DNA of 64,000 nt from Papilionanthe hookeriana x Papilionanthe teres (lineage: Eukaryota; Streptophyta; Magnoliopsida; Asparagales; Orchidaceae). The DNA lies in NCBI GenBank assembly GCA_022702705.1, contig CM040421.1, positions 60,552,621 to 60,616,620 of the forward strand. The letters are read 5' to 3'. Of the stretch, positions 44,801-53,940 are shown piece after piece (position 1 is the first letter of the stretch; every line of letters begins with the position of its first letter). A program made the position numbers and the translations under genes. The notes under the pieces are model-generated. The model had not been told where the DNA came from, ran no database searches, and saw nothing but the letters and a program-made list of their open reading frames with translations.

Positions 44801-46276
44801 ACTTTCATTTACTTGCACTTGAATTATTTATTAACCTAAATGCATGTTCATTTAATTATATGAAACTGTAGTGTATTTATTTTAATAGCAAAAAAGAATG
44901 TTTAAAGGCAACAATTCAAGCTCCCACTTCTTGACGTGTCATCACCCAACAAAACAGAGAAAGTTTTAACTCTTTTTGAAACTACATGTAATTTTGGCTG
45001 AATTTTCCATTGTTTTTAATTTGATAGATTTATTAGGCTCGACTTTTTTCACTTAGATAATATTATGTTAAATTTGAAGTTTATTATGATTTGGTAGGAT
45101 TCAACTTGAATTTAAATCTTTGGTACTATCATTATATCCTTATCTGTGTAAATAGGGTTAACAGGTAATTTTCATTATTATTATTAACATTTGAATGAAT
45201 AAAATTAATTATAGCCGATTGACTGCTCTGTAGATCCAAGTAGTGCATGCAAGTCCCTCTAGATACCCAAACCCACCACTCACACAGTAAGGTCCCATAT
45301 TACATTCTGATAGCATCAAAGCTCAACTGCTCAAGGTTGTTGCAGATAAAATGAATACATATGAGTATTAACCAAGGAGAACTTAAGGGAGTAGTGCTTA
45401 ATTACATATACTTCCTAAAAAAGCCTATAGTTTCAACGTCTACTGCCTTCTTCGTCTAACCTTTCTTATGGAACCCTATAGGATGGATATCCTCACAGAA
45501 GAGATCAGTCCACTTATGACTGAAGGATGAGTAAAAGAATTCATCACGTAAGGACTTCCCAAACAATATTAACTAATACACACCCAAAACAAAACAAAAA
45601 GAAAAAAAAACCAAGATTACTGTAAAAAAAATTAACCAGAATAACGCAAAAAAACTCAAAGAGATGTAATAGTGCAAGAATGGTCATTTTCACAATAACT
45701 AGTGATGATTAGATTTTTTTGGACAGAAACTACTGTGCTATGCATCATCTAGGTTTTAACATCCGATAATATATAGCACCATGATATATGTATGTATAGT
45801 CTAAACGGGAACATGAACAAGTAATATGCAGTACATCTATAGCACCAGCCTTCATAATATAAAGCTGTAAGTTTAACCAGCATACCTAATACATGCAAAA
45901 CAAATTTGAAATTATAGTTTCAAAAGATTAGTGGGTAATACTTTATTAAAATGCTTCTCAAAGTAAACTAAAAACCATATATCAAGCGTCTATAGGTGAA
46001 CATAGATTGCTCCAGATAGGAAGCTCACATCTGAAAGCATGTCAAAAAAGTCTTTCAAAGCTCGAACCTGAAAATATAGCAACCAAGATATTAAAATAAG
46101 AGGATTAATATTAAAAAACAAAATTATAACATGAAACATCAAGATAGAAAGAAATATGAATAAGAGATGATAGAAGTGGAATCAAGTCATCATAGTCACT
46201 CACCTCCTGAGCTGCTTTTGTATCCTTTATCAAGTTCATAACACCAGGGGCATCCAACACCTCTTTCAAGCTATGC
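25846..46276 (-). CDS. PELOTA: Pelota (Dom34) homologue, 3' five exons
   Basis: Five minus-strand exons join into one open frame of 128 complete residues ending in the natural stop: 46204-46276, 46029-46067, 33581-33675, 26291-26397 and 25846-25919. All four introns have GT...AG ends and the phases fit. The joined protein contains HSLKEVLDAPGV, VRALKDFFDML, CYGPRHVEVANERMAIQTLL, SGGSVHIFSSMHVSGEQLAQ and LTGIAAMLRFPLP. This is the C-terminal eRF1-like domain 3 of Pelota, which works with Hbs1 in rescue of stalled ribosomes (no-go decay). The N-terminal about 250 residues are not encoded between 46277 and 64000, so the gene probably continues beyond the window; a partial duplicate is possible. 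Intron 33676-46028 is 12,353 bp and intron 26398-33580 is 7,183 bp. Confidence 0.88.
26291..26397 (-). CDS. PELOTA: Pelota penultimate exon
   Basis: 107 bp encoding NADVLTRKKYVNLVDSVKNS and GGSVHIFSSMHVSGE. Donor GTGAGT at 26285-26290, acceptor AG at 26398-26399. The intron to the last exon is 371 bp. Confidence 0.9.
26819..26900. repeat. (AT)n microsatellite in a Pelota intron
   Basis: About 71 bases of AT dinucleotide, one C interruption, then six more AT-type units. Poly-Ile/Tyr frames across it are artefacts. Confidence 0.97.
27397..27423 (+). other. Possible G-quadruplex motif
   Basis: Four G-runs occur in order: GGGG, GGGG, GGGGG and GGG, with loops of 2, 1 and 8 bases. It lies on the strand opposite to the Pelota transcript sense. 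Confidence 0.5.
27550..27614. repeat. Near-perfect hairpin (23-bp arms, 18-nt loop)
   Basis: GACTAAACCTATCGGT (27557-27572) pairs with ACCGATAGGGTTAGTC (27591-27606) with one mismatch. Flanking bases extend the stem to about 23 bp with two more mismatches. The loop is 27573-27590. No coding or known repeat explains it; it could be a small MITE core or a structured intronic RNA. Confidence 0.75.
28249..29097 (+). repeat. LTR 1 of the array (U5 end deleted)
   Basis: Starts TGATGCAGGGAG, like the LTR at 40968. It shares with LTR 2 and LTR 3 the GTTTGTTTA(A/G)GA block, a GGTTATATCAG-type block, CATCCTCCCCACGTCAC and the pyrimidine-rich body through GATCACCACCACCAC. It then breaks off and gag sequence begins, so the 3' end of the LTR and the primer site are missing. 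Confidence 0.7.
29105..30640 (+). pseudogene. gag-protease remnant of the array's first unit
   Basis: The frame at 29392-29625 gives PNDFLEWMQTVEQIFEYKQV and NLAAIKMKNNASM, a retrotransposon gag domain. After stops, LHSLQQKELSVEHTMKF and LKCDLRKPKEHT continue at 29632 onward. Near 30007-30060 a zinc knuckle KCFRCHGFGQ has lost its His and last Cys. Protease-like sequence follows at 30252-30640 (CNIINDGCSSKNVAS, then LFLGRPWQYDRKTQHDGY and KDGKPIILLPF). RT, RNase H and the integrase core are absent after 30640. Confidence 0.75.
30641..31061 (+). pseudogene. Filler and pol 3' end of the first unit
   Basis: The last part (GYNSFATFKV, then a TNEVEASPIPG-like end) matches the final residues of gypsy pol, also seen at 32100-32237, 41840-41989 and 61530-61640. 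The stretch 30650-30900 has no recognised domain but resembles the short segment in the second unit. Confidence 0.5.
31062..31957 (+). repeat. LTR 2 of the array
   Basis: Starts TGACACG and ends GATATCA. It aligns with LTR 1 and LTR 3 through the promoter-like front, the pyrimidine-rich middle and the GTTGTTATTTTC(A/C)TTTCA block near the end. It is directly followed by a primer-binding site. Confidence 0.75.
31960..31971 (+). other. Primer-binding site (initiator methionine tRNA)
   Basis: TGGTATCAGAGC is an exact complement of the 3' end of plant initiator tRNA-Met. It starts two bases after the CA end of LTR 2. Confidence 0.9.
31972..32237 (+). pseudogene. Leader fused to pol end (second unit internal region)
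   Basis: Only about 270 bp remain between primer site and LTR 3. The first 70 bases match the leader of the element at 57684. The rest matches the pol 3' end of the first unit (GAATGAGGTCGAAGCT). All of gag and most of pol are deleted. Confidence 0.7.
32238..33242 (+). repeat. LTR 3 of the array
   Basis: Starts TGACACG and runs collinear with LTR 2 to about GTTGAGCA at 33242, where the last bases differ. A poly(T) stretch follows. The right boundary is approximate. Confidence 0.65.
33581..33675 (-). CDS. PELOTA: Pelota internal exon
   Basis: 95 bp encoding DTSRACYGPRHVEV and ANERMAIQTLLITDSLF. Donor GTAAGA at 33575-33580, acceptor AG at 33676-33677. It is isolated between two retrotransposon-filled introns of 7.2 and 12.4 kb. 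Confidence 0.9.
34543..34843 (+). repeat. 5' LTR of the 1.85-kb element
   Basis: 301 bp, TGTTACGCC to CGTATCA. It shares with the 3' LTR GGCAATTTT(G/A)TCTT, TAGCTTAAGGGAAATTTA, CTACCTCTC and GATG(C/T)TCTTGCAA. Confidence 0.88.
36074..36396 (+). repeat. 3' LTR of the 1.85-kb element
   Basis: 323 bp, TGTTATATTG to TTGTATCA. It is diverged from the 5' LTR by many substitutions and small indels, so the insertion is old. Confidence 0.88.
36995..37836 (+). repeat. Solo LTR with ATTGT target duplications
   Basis: 842 bp beginning TGACAAGGGAG and ending AGTATCA, flanked by perfect ATTGT at 36990-36994 and 37837-37841. The inner text (GGTTGTATCCAATGGATTGG, pyrimidine-rich body, GTTGTAATTTTCCTTTCA) belongs to the same LTR superfamily as 28249-33242. 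No internal domain adjoins. It is in the 12.4-kb Pelota intron, antisense to the gene. Confidence 0.85.
37842..40962. other. Unassigned intronic sequence
   Basis: No domain was recognised. A GA-rich stretch at 39300-40060 produces a 106-residue minus-strand frame of low complexity that I do not consider a gene. Around 40210-40550 frames on both strands overlap without a recognised family. Confidence 0.4.
41400..41989 (+). pseudogene. Protease-end and pol-end remnant
   Basis: The plus strand reads IFYWGRLRKFDHMKV, then after a shift RFKNTYSFTNEGKRIILL and SSVEPEITG. This corresponds to the LLGRPW...IILLPF segment after gypsy protease. A repetitive RTETLIPDMGETLISDMEE stretch and a pol end (TNGVEAPPTP-like) follow up to the 3' LTR. 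Confidence 0.65.
41990..42781 (+). repeat. 3' LTR of the 1.8-kb derivative
   Basis: Matches the surviving front half of the 5' LTR, including GGTTCAGCTAGGTG/AGTTCAGCTAGGTG, GACCCTTGGT, TTGGCCGCC and TTGGTTTAGGGTTAG. A TATA-like CTATAAATATG lies at about 42151-42161. Confidence 0.8.
43115..43790. repeat. Imperfect repeat block (units containing TTTATGATTTGCTGAGTGAG)
   Basis: A motif of the form TTTTTTATGATTTG(T/C)TGAGTGAGAAG(A/G)G(A/C)AATTA appears near 43145 and 43710, with a more diverged version near 43535. Each is followed or preceded by text like GACCTCTAAAA(T/C). Spacing is irregular (roughly 400 and 175 bp). Function unknown. Confidence 0.5.
43860..44245. repeat. Imperfect ~130-bp repeats (GGGGATCTCAGC / AAGTTAT units)
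   Basis: Blocks such as GAATGATTAG.CCCCTGCTTAAGA and AAATAATTGGACCCCTTATTTGAGA are each followed by AAGTTAT(A/G)(A/G)TATT(T/C)GGC(G/A)(T/C)ATT. Related GGGGA(T/A)CTCA text recurs between. No coding sense was found. Confidence 0.5.
44246..46022. other. Unassigned intronic sequence
   Basis: AT-rich, with a small (TA)n tract near 44375-44402. A TATA-like TTTATAAGAGG near 44591 could belong to an old LTR, but no partner was seen. Confidence 0.35.
46029..46067 (-). CDS. PELOTA: Pelota short internal exon
   Basis: 39 bp encoding VRALKDFFDMLSD. Donor GTGAGC at 46023-46028, acceptor AG at 46068-46069. It would splice over 12,353 bp to the exon at 33581-33675. Confidence 0.85.
46204..46276 (-). CDS. 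PELOTA: Pelota internal exon (most upstream one found)
   Basis: 73 bp. Its first base completes a codon from an unseen upstream exon, then it encodes HSLKEVLDAPGVMNLIKDTK and AAQE. Donor GTGAGT at 46198-46203, acceptor AG at 46277-46278. The intron to the next exon is 136 bp. Confidence 0.88.
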
Positions 46277-46278
46277 CT

Positions 46279-48361
46279 GCAATGAAATAAGCACAAAATT
46301 TTGATCTCTTATATAAAATATAGAAACAGTGATGTGAGAGTAGAGTATTGCACGGACAATTTTCAGGATTCTCCAAATTCTAGAACAATTATCACATCAA
46401 GTCCACTGCAATTGATACAAATGCATCCTCACTTTCGATATTGAGGGTAGCCATGTGTATCCATTATAATTAGGACTATCAACAAAGTTTGTCATTCGTA
46501 ACTATCTCGGGTTCGGCTCACTAAGCAGCTCGTGTTCAATTCGTTCGTTGGACAAACGAGCCAAATACCAATATTTTTTTAGCTCCATTTATAGGAGCCG
46601 AACATGAAGAAACCTTTGTTCAAACATATTGGCACATTTTGGCTTGAATTAATTAAATAATAATAAAATATTTATTATAATTTTTTAATTTTTTTGTTGT
46701 CTTTAAAATAAGCATTTAAAAATTTATTACTTTTAAATCATTTGAGCTAAACTAGAACCGAACACAAGATAAACAAATAAATGAATTTGAATTGAGTTGA
46801 ACACGAACATACTACTCCGGTCATTTCGAACATAAGCTAATTTCAAAGATAAAAATTCAAACGATCAAACACAAACTAGCACTCGGCTCGCTAGAACTCA
46901 TCACGTTTGCACACCTAATTACAATTGAACACCTTTTTTACAGCTAGTATCAGTATGCTTTGGTTCATCTATCTTGTTCCAAAATATGACTGATCATAAT
47001 TCATGCAATTTTATTGCTATTAGTATTTGCTACTCAATTTACTATTTCAATTTGAATGGTTGAAGATGATAGTCTCTTGAAGGATACCAATCACATTCAT
47101 AAACTTCATAATTTTAGCCATAAAAAATGGTTTATTTTGATTATGTATATCATTATTCTTTTGGCATTCCCACTCTCGTCATGAAGAGTTAAATTCATGC
47201 ATATTTTAACAAATGCTTTGTCGTCTCATTAATATAATCATACACCTTAAATGAAAGCATCCTCTTTATCGAATACCACAGCCACCCACTTCAAGTGTTA
47301 TTCCAAAAAAAATTTACAATTCATCCTCCACATGCTTCTTTCTTCTCTTAACCAGAAATATCAAGCCCCTTGGAAGAAAGCCAACATCCTTATCGAACAA
47401 ATTCTCTCCTTTTCATGACTCTATCCTCTTCCCATGTGGATCTCTTTCTTGACTTATTTTCATTCCATATATAAATTATTTTGAAGAGGGCTGGAAAAAA
47501 TACATATGGGAAGGTCATAAAGAGTGTGTTTAATAGACTCAAGTGGAATCCTATGAAATGAGGGTGAAAACTCTTGTCATTCTATATAAAAATTATTTGC
47601 TTAAAAGAGAAGTAAATAAAAATTCATGAGTAAAAGAGGTCATAAAAAGTGTTAGCAGACTCGAGGGAAATCCTTTGATTTGAGCACAAAAAACAAAACA
47701 GAAGACGCAAGGGAAAACTAAAGATCCGTCTCACATGAAGAAACATAATCTCTCAAACGCAATATGCTTACCAGTTCCACCAGAGAATCTTTATAAACAA
47801 ACCTAGCATTAGGTTGGGATAGATTCATACAAGGAACTTTCAGCAAGGGCGGACCCATGTTTAATGCAATTGCTCACCCTGAATTTCAGACATTCTCTTT
47901 ATTACGGTAGGTAGTTTTATCATTTGTCCCCTTCGCAGCCCACAAAAAAAAACCATGCTCTCGGTACTCAGGCACATGCTAGTCTCGCCACACCATGAGA
48001 ACTTTGTTGTACCATATTAATTTATGCTTCATAAATTTTCTTTTATTTTCTTAATGGAGAATGAGAGGGACAACAAGATTAAATAAATAATGATTTATTG
48101 GAACATAAAAAAGTTAGAATATTATACTAAAAGTAATTTTTTAATATTTAAACCTTTTCAAACACTCCCCTCTAAACTTCAAGCCACATGTTGCTTTACT
48201 TTCGAAAGGAATTTGACTATGCTTTTCATTTAAAGAACATAAACATGTTATTTTACGCTGTGGGACAAAAGGATTCCACCTTTCACGAGAAAGCAGCTTC
48301 ACCTAAGGGCATGGGCATTCATGCTACCCAATTCCTGTGTATTTACATATATAGCACCAAT
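46279..48361. other. Sequence upstream of the last visible Pelota exon
   Basis: No further Pelota exon was found on the minus strand. Between about 46500 and 46920 the text contains repeated GTTCGGCTCA, CGAACA and GGAGCCGAACA words ending in GTTTGCACACCTAATTA, a pattern seen in dispersed plant repeats, with no clear terminal repeats. Confidence 0.4.
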
Positions 48362-48362
48362 G

Positions 48363-48379
48363 TTTTTTTTTTTTTTTTG
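48363..48379 (-). other. Poly(A) tail of the LINE (poly(T) on plus strand)
   Basis: Seventeen consecutive T residues mark the 3' end of the minus-strand LINE. Confidence 0.85.
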
Positions 48380-48599
48380 AAAAGTGCAAGTTGCATCAAA
48401 CGAAAAAAGATACAAGTTATGACGTGTTGATATTGACAAAATGTGCTATATCCTCTTGCAAAAAAAACATAAAACTGATCAAAAATATTTACATATGCAA
48501 AAGAAAATCTCCATCAGTAGCCATAGCAGCACAAGTATGAGCAGCTTTATTGTTGCTCCTGAAGGTGTGTTGGAAAATCACTTCGATTGAAATTACACA

Positions 48600-49440
48600 A
48601 AAAGTTAATGTTCGGATTATCAAGAGCCACAGTCCGCCATTTCTATTTTGTCAATGGTGTTCTGGTAGTAATACAGCACATTGGCATTATCGCTCTCAAT
48701 AATGACTCCAAGACATTCTGTCGTCCAATTCTCCAATGGCCATTGTAGCTGTGAGATTGTAAGCATTTCCAATTGAGCACTATCCCAATGACCAAAATAA
48801 CCTCTCCTTGATGATTTCGAATGATGATTCCAATGCCAGACAACCCATTCGAAAGCAGCGCACCATAGACATTCACTTTAATCCATCTTGCAGTGGTTGG
48901 GGGGATGCCCAAGGGAAGTTGAGGGCAGCCTATTCAACAAATTAGCACCCCAGTGCACCGGGATAGGATTAGAGTAAGGATCAGCAAGGGTTTTGAGAAC
49001 ATTTGAGGCAATGATAGTGGGTTCTCCTAGCATTCCTTGTTCTCCAATAGAGATAAACCACATTGCAAGAGATACACGCCATAAGAATGGTTGCCTTGCT
49101 ACATTGAGAAAGCATCCTGATGGAGACCTCTCCGAGCTAGCCAAGTATTGGTAGGAATAGTCTGGAGACTCAGATGCCACCAAAAAATCCTCTCCATTGG
49201 TCTGAGTTTGATCTTACTGAGCCACTTGTGGGATTCTTCATGGTGCCTAAACTTAGCTCTAGAAGCTGTAGCTGTTAACGATTCCTCAGAGAATTGCTTA
49301 CATAATTCCGGAATATCCATCGGATGGTTGCGGTCAATTGGGATTGAGCGAATTACCTTACCCAGCTCTTCTCCAAAAAGCTCCTTTAACATCTCGATAT
49401 TCCATCCATCCTCATATACAAGTTGCGTCACTTTCCTATT
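48600..49440 (-). pseudogene. LINE ORF2 C-terminus: zf-RVT and RNase H-like domains
   Basis: The minus strand 49431-49099 encodes KWLSKIKLRPMERIFWWHLS followed by LQTIPTNTWLARRGL, the zf-RVT region (the conserved W and R residues are visible, the cysteines largely lost). The frame 48912-48643 encodes RWIKVNVYGALLSNGLSGIG and IIIRNHQGEV, the RNase H-like RVT_3 domain, with the usual catalytic Asp of NVDGA changed to Tyr. Confidence 0.8.
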
Positions 49441-49693
49441 TTCATGTCCAGAAACATTAACAAAAGTGGGAATTGTTCAACATGCAGTCCCACACCCAAG
49501 CGTGAAAAAGAAAAATGATCATTTCACCATTTACCACTTTTCACCTAATGATATTGTTGAGACTAGCAGCTCCATCACAGATAAATCTCTAAGAGTTAGA
49601 ATCACTAAACTTGCAAACAGGATTGATAACATTAGTGCCATATTTACTGGCCAAAAATTTATAAAGCATAGTATTGGTCTGTGAGAAGAAATC

Positions 49694-50700
49694 TCATGCC
49701 AATTTAGCCCAAGGAGGCCCCTTCCATTCATTCACCGCTTGGAGTCCAAGCCCTCCCATCTTGGTCGGTTTACATAGATCCCTCCGCGAAACATAATGGA
49801 GACCTTTCCTACCATTTCTTGTACCCCAAATAAAATTTCTGCCATCCATTTCCAGCTCTTTTGAGACACTCTTAGGTATCTCAGAATGTGTAATGACGTA
49901 CATAGGTAACACGAGAAAATTTGATTTGAGAAGCATGATCCGTCCAGCAAGACAAAGATGTCCAAATCCCCAGGAACTAAGTTTACCTGCTTGATTGGTC
50001 AAGAGTCTGCTATAATTATATTTAACAAGCCTTCTTTGACTAAGTTTGATTCCCAGATAAGTAAGCTCCCCCACCATATGAAAATTCAGCAACTTGGCGA
50101 GTCTCCATTTCTTCAATTAGGGGTGTAGTGACTGAACAAAATAATAGACTTATTTTTATTAATACACTGCCCCGTCCACTCAAAGTAATCCCCTGTAATT
50201 TTGGAGATGAGCTTGGCGTCCGAGATTGAAGCTTCAACAAAAATCAAGACATGTCATCGGCATAAAGGAGATGAGAGAATCTAGGACCTTGTCTAGTGAG
50301 TTGAATCCCCATATTTCCTGCCTTTTGCAAAAGGCTAAAGAGAGTAGTTCGGAACATAGAATGAGCCGATAAGGTGATAAAGGACATTCTTGATGAAAGC
50401 CGCACTCAGCATGTATCCAGCTAGAACAATTCCCATTGATCATAATAGCAAATTTGGGTTGACCAAGAGTGGAAGTAGTTAGCATTGCAATCACCATCGT
50501 CAAGTCGTCATAATTTTGCTCGTTGTTTCCACAAGCAGCATTCCGAGCAAGGGTAATATTTAGCTCATGCACCTTGCTCCTCATACAATTCTCTGTCACC
50601 TCATCCACTGAGTTATCTAATCTTTCTTTAAGTTGAAGGTCAATGATATCATTTTCTAATTGGGTTTTGATCTCCCAAAGCTTTTTAATTTTATTTTTAC
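49694..50700 (-). pseudogene. LINE ORF2 reverse transcriptase
   Basis: The minus strand reads QECPLSPYRLILCSELLSLA at about 50360, then SHLLYADDMS with an intact catalytic YADD at 50253-50264, immediately followed by a stop and frame change. Farther on come ELTYLGIKLSQRR, AGKLSSWGFGHLCLAGRIML, FIWGTRNGRKGLHYVSRRDL and CKPTKMGGLGLQAV (50116-49694), the thumb and connection part of plant LINE RTs. Confidence 0.85.
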
Positions 50701-50839
50701 TCTAGAAAAATAAAGCCGTTAAAGTACGAGAACACTTCCTTTGGAGTATATCAGCTTCCGCGTCGTAATCATTCTTCATCCACGTCTTTCGTGCAATACG
50801 CCTAAGTATCAAGATAAGAAATCCACATGTCTTCAAATC

Positions 50840-51690
50840 TTATACTTCTAGAATAGTTAAAAGTGTTTTGGTCATTCCAGGAAAGAAGTACCGGGCAACA
50901 ATCAGAGCAATGCGAAGATGTGAAACCTTAGCAAAAGGTGCCAAAGTACGACCAATATAGTTAAACATGCAACAATCATGTCTAATCCGAATTCTGCTGT
51001 TCGTTGATTTATTGGGGGACCAAGTGAAGCGGGGACCCGAGAATCCAAGATCATGAAGATCACTCTCCGTCATGAAACTAATCATTTCGTGAACTCCCAA
51101 GGAATATTTGATGGGCTTCCCTCCTTTTTTATCTTCCCGCGAAAGAATGCAATTGAATTCCCCTCCCATTAAAAGAGGGGTATTGGCATCTCCACTTGTC
51201 GTGATAAGCCACCAAATCTCCCTTCGAGCAAGATACTCATTGTTGGCATACACCACCGCAATTTGCCATTTTTTAGAATTAGTGATCTTCATTGTGCCAA
51301 AAACATACTGGTTACTATAGGTCGTGAGAGAGAAGTCCATAGTGTAAGCACACCATAAGACCAGGATTCCTCCATCTTTGTCACTAACCGGTTGATGAAA
51401 GAAGTTCAATTTCTTCCCACCAACTTATCAAACTCCATCCAACTAATGTCTTCAATTTTGGTCTCCAAAGGATCACCAGCTCGATCTGATTTTGCCAACC
51501 TCCTTTCGTAGGGGTTTCTCCAGTGGTGACGCTGTCCACTGCCTTTTTACATTTTCTTTTATGCCACTCCACCAATCCCATCAGATGAGCCCCTTATCCA
51601 AGTGGGCCTTTAAGACCCTCTCTTTGGGTGTTTTGTGCACATCTCCAAGTTTCATCAGCATGTCCAACGTGGAAGGGGCCCTCCCAATGT
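50840..51690 (-). pseudogene. LINE ORF2 endonuclease (EEP/APE-like)
   Basis: The open frame 51409-50840 contains DKDGGILVLW, the catalytic-type LMGGEFNCILSREDKKGG (GDFN changed to GEFN), HDLGFSGPRFTWSPNK and RIRHDCCMFN. Where the family has the catalytic SDH, this copy has lost a base, which shifts the frame (reads RIALIVARYF). The N-terminal part (51690-51410) is more decayed. Confidence 0.8.
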
Positions 51691-52249
51691 GAAACTGCAA
51701 ATGAGCCTAATGCGAGTTGTACAAGTGGTTCGTCTCCTTAGTAGAGTGGAAACTGAAAATTTCCTAAGGTCTTCTCTCCAAAGTTCAAGGGGACGAGCAT
51801 TCTTTTGTTTGTATTTTTCCTCCGCCTTATGTCTAGAAGACTAGCGTGGCTTCATAGTTTCCCCCCATTAATTGGTTCTTTTGAGGCTTCCTCCTTCTTC
51901 TAGTAACCATCGACGGTCCAACATTTTCCCAATTTACCTCCTCACTTAACACAGACGAGTTAGCACCGACCTTCCCCCATCAACTGGTTCTTTTGGTCCA
52001 CCCGAGGGGTCAACCACCTCCACATATCTGTTGTCAGCATCTTTTGAAACCTGTGATATACTCCTAGAAGAACAACCCGTAGTTTCCATACGCTGTTGGA
52101 TCTCAGTCGGGCCGTGCCTTTCACAACATTCGCCCGATCCAGCCATATTCCTGCTAGCTTCAATGTCAATGCCTTCACTTTTATCATGAAGTCTCAACAA
52201 ATTCAAAGGAGTAAGGGGTTCTTTACATTGATGGATTTTGCGGCCCGCT

Positions 52250-53930
52250 TTTCCACAGTTGAAGCAGAAATGTGAGAGCCCTTCATATTCAAAATGCTAC
52301 AAAAATTTACCTTTTAACACCATTAATACATGTGCCTGCAGTTGACTTATTCAAATGATCAACCCGGACACAAACACGAGCCTAAGTGTTCCGGCCCCAA
52401 GCGTAAGTTGGAGCATCAATCCACATCGGTTGTCCGGTCTTAGTGACGATACGAGTAATGTTGTCATTATCCCAATCTAAGATAGTTGGGGACCTTATCC
52501 AAACCAGGGAAGAAAATCCTTGAAGAGAATCCAGAGAATATATTGGGTTCCAAACGTCAAGGCCAATAATGGAACCAACCACGAACCATGGTGCCCCTGT
52601 GAGAACAGCATTTCTAGTTTCGATGCTCTCAAAGACGCATAAGAAGAACTCATTAGTGAGGGTAACAAGTTTAAAGCAACCAAATTGAACCCATTTCCGG
52701 CCTAGCTCCACATTAAGGACGTAGTAGGGGAGATGCCTACCAAGAAGCTTGCCCACCAAGGACATGTCAAGTTTCTTTATGTTATGATTCACTCTCTCCA
52801 AAATAAGATTAATTGCCCCTTCCTCATCAATATAGTAGTTCACATTCACCAAGGACGTAACTTGAATGTGCGTAGGCCTGGACCATGCATTAGTTCTTCC
52901 AAAAGGAAAGCTACGGTTGGCATTCCTCGAAATTCCACCTTGGACTCAATAGTTAGACAGATTTGGTGCTTGGAAGTAGGTCGTGGGGCTCAAAATTGGT
53001 CTCATTAAAAACCTCACTATTGCTAGTGGGCCTGCTACCACTCTACCTCTATAACCCTGCCAAAACTTCAAACTCACAGAAAACAATTTTATTGGGGAAT
53101 TATTATATCCAATTGAAGAGTGTATCTCCATATTAGCCACTTCTTGCATATGAATATCAACTCCATACCCACCTGCAACAAGATTCCCGTCACTTAGCCC
53201 CTCCTCAACCTCCATATACACATTTTGATCCTGCTTGGCAAACCGAGCTCCCCAAAGCCCTCTTCCATCAAAGTCTCAACAGTCTCAAGAATTAGCTATC
53301 GAGCATTCCTCAATGCATTCATCATCAACAAGACTATCATTTAGCAATTCCTTTCTAATTGTCTCTCCCTGTTCCGTTGATCCCTCCCTAGCAAGCTTGG
53401 AGCTGGTCCATCCACAATTTCTGAGTGGGGAGCAAGAGTCAAGTCGATCTCGTTCCTCGTTCCCACAACCCTCCATGAGTATCTCCAAATCCTTCTCTAA
53501 GTGCTTGTGTCGGACCTCTTACACCTTGGCACAGACCTTCACAAGCATCTCACCGGATTTCTTGGATTCAAGAAGAGCCGCCTTGGCCATTAAATCTCTA
53601 GCCCTATCCAAGATTCCAGCATGAAACTTCGAGGAAGGAGAAATCGCAGCCAAGCCTCATGGTTTCTTACTGCCTTCTACATTCGAACCCCAACGTGAGA
53701 CTCCACCTACTGATTTCCACCCTCCCAACAAGGTCCTGTCCTGTCAATTGTCGGCCCCTCCACAATGGGATGAACCAAATCCACTCCCCAAAGCACCGCC
53801 GCCACTAAAGCCACCAAATCCTCTATCAAACGCATCACCTCCATCCTTAGCACCATCTGCACCCGGTCGTAGAGGAGAGGGTGAGTGTCAGCCACCCCCC
53901 GCCATAGATTCTTGATCAGCATCGTAGATC
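52250..53930 (-). pseudogene. LINE ORF1 (DUF4283, zinc knuckle)
   Basis: The frame 52852-52382 encodes LVGKLLGRHLPYYVLNVEL, FESIETRNAVLTGAPWFV and LVWIRSPTI, a DUF4283 domain. After a stop the zinc knuckle reads HFCFNCGKAGRKIHQC near 52230-52275, with Arg in place of the zinc-binding His. Upstream frames (53221-52946, 53624-53285 region and 53922-53707) give acidic and coiled N-terminal text. ORF1 proteins of this class bind LINE RNA. Confidence 0.75.
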
Positions 53931-53940
53931 AGCGCGGGAA

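Larger units (their letters stand above)
48362..53940 (-). mobile_element. L1-type LINE, nearly full length but broken
   Basis: Reading the minus strand from about 53940 to 48362 gives a gag-like ORF1 with DUF4283 and a zinc knuckle, then ORF2 with endonuclease, reverse transcriptase, zf-RVT and RNase H-like domains, and a 17-base poly(A) tail (poly(T) on the plus strand, 48363-48379). All parts are in plant L1 order over 5.6 kb. Each ORF contains several frameshifts and stops. No convincing target duplication was found. It has the same orientation as Pelota and may lie in an upstream intron. Confidence 0.88.

Noticed and set aside
45415..45480. Possible minus-strand exon (WTDLFCEDIHPIGFHKKG)
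   Set aside because: It reads plausibly for 18 codons, but has no matching family, no fitting splice sites and does not belong to Pelota.
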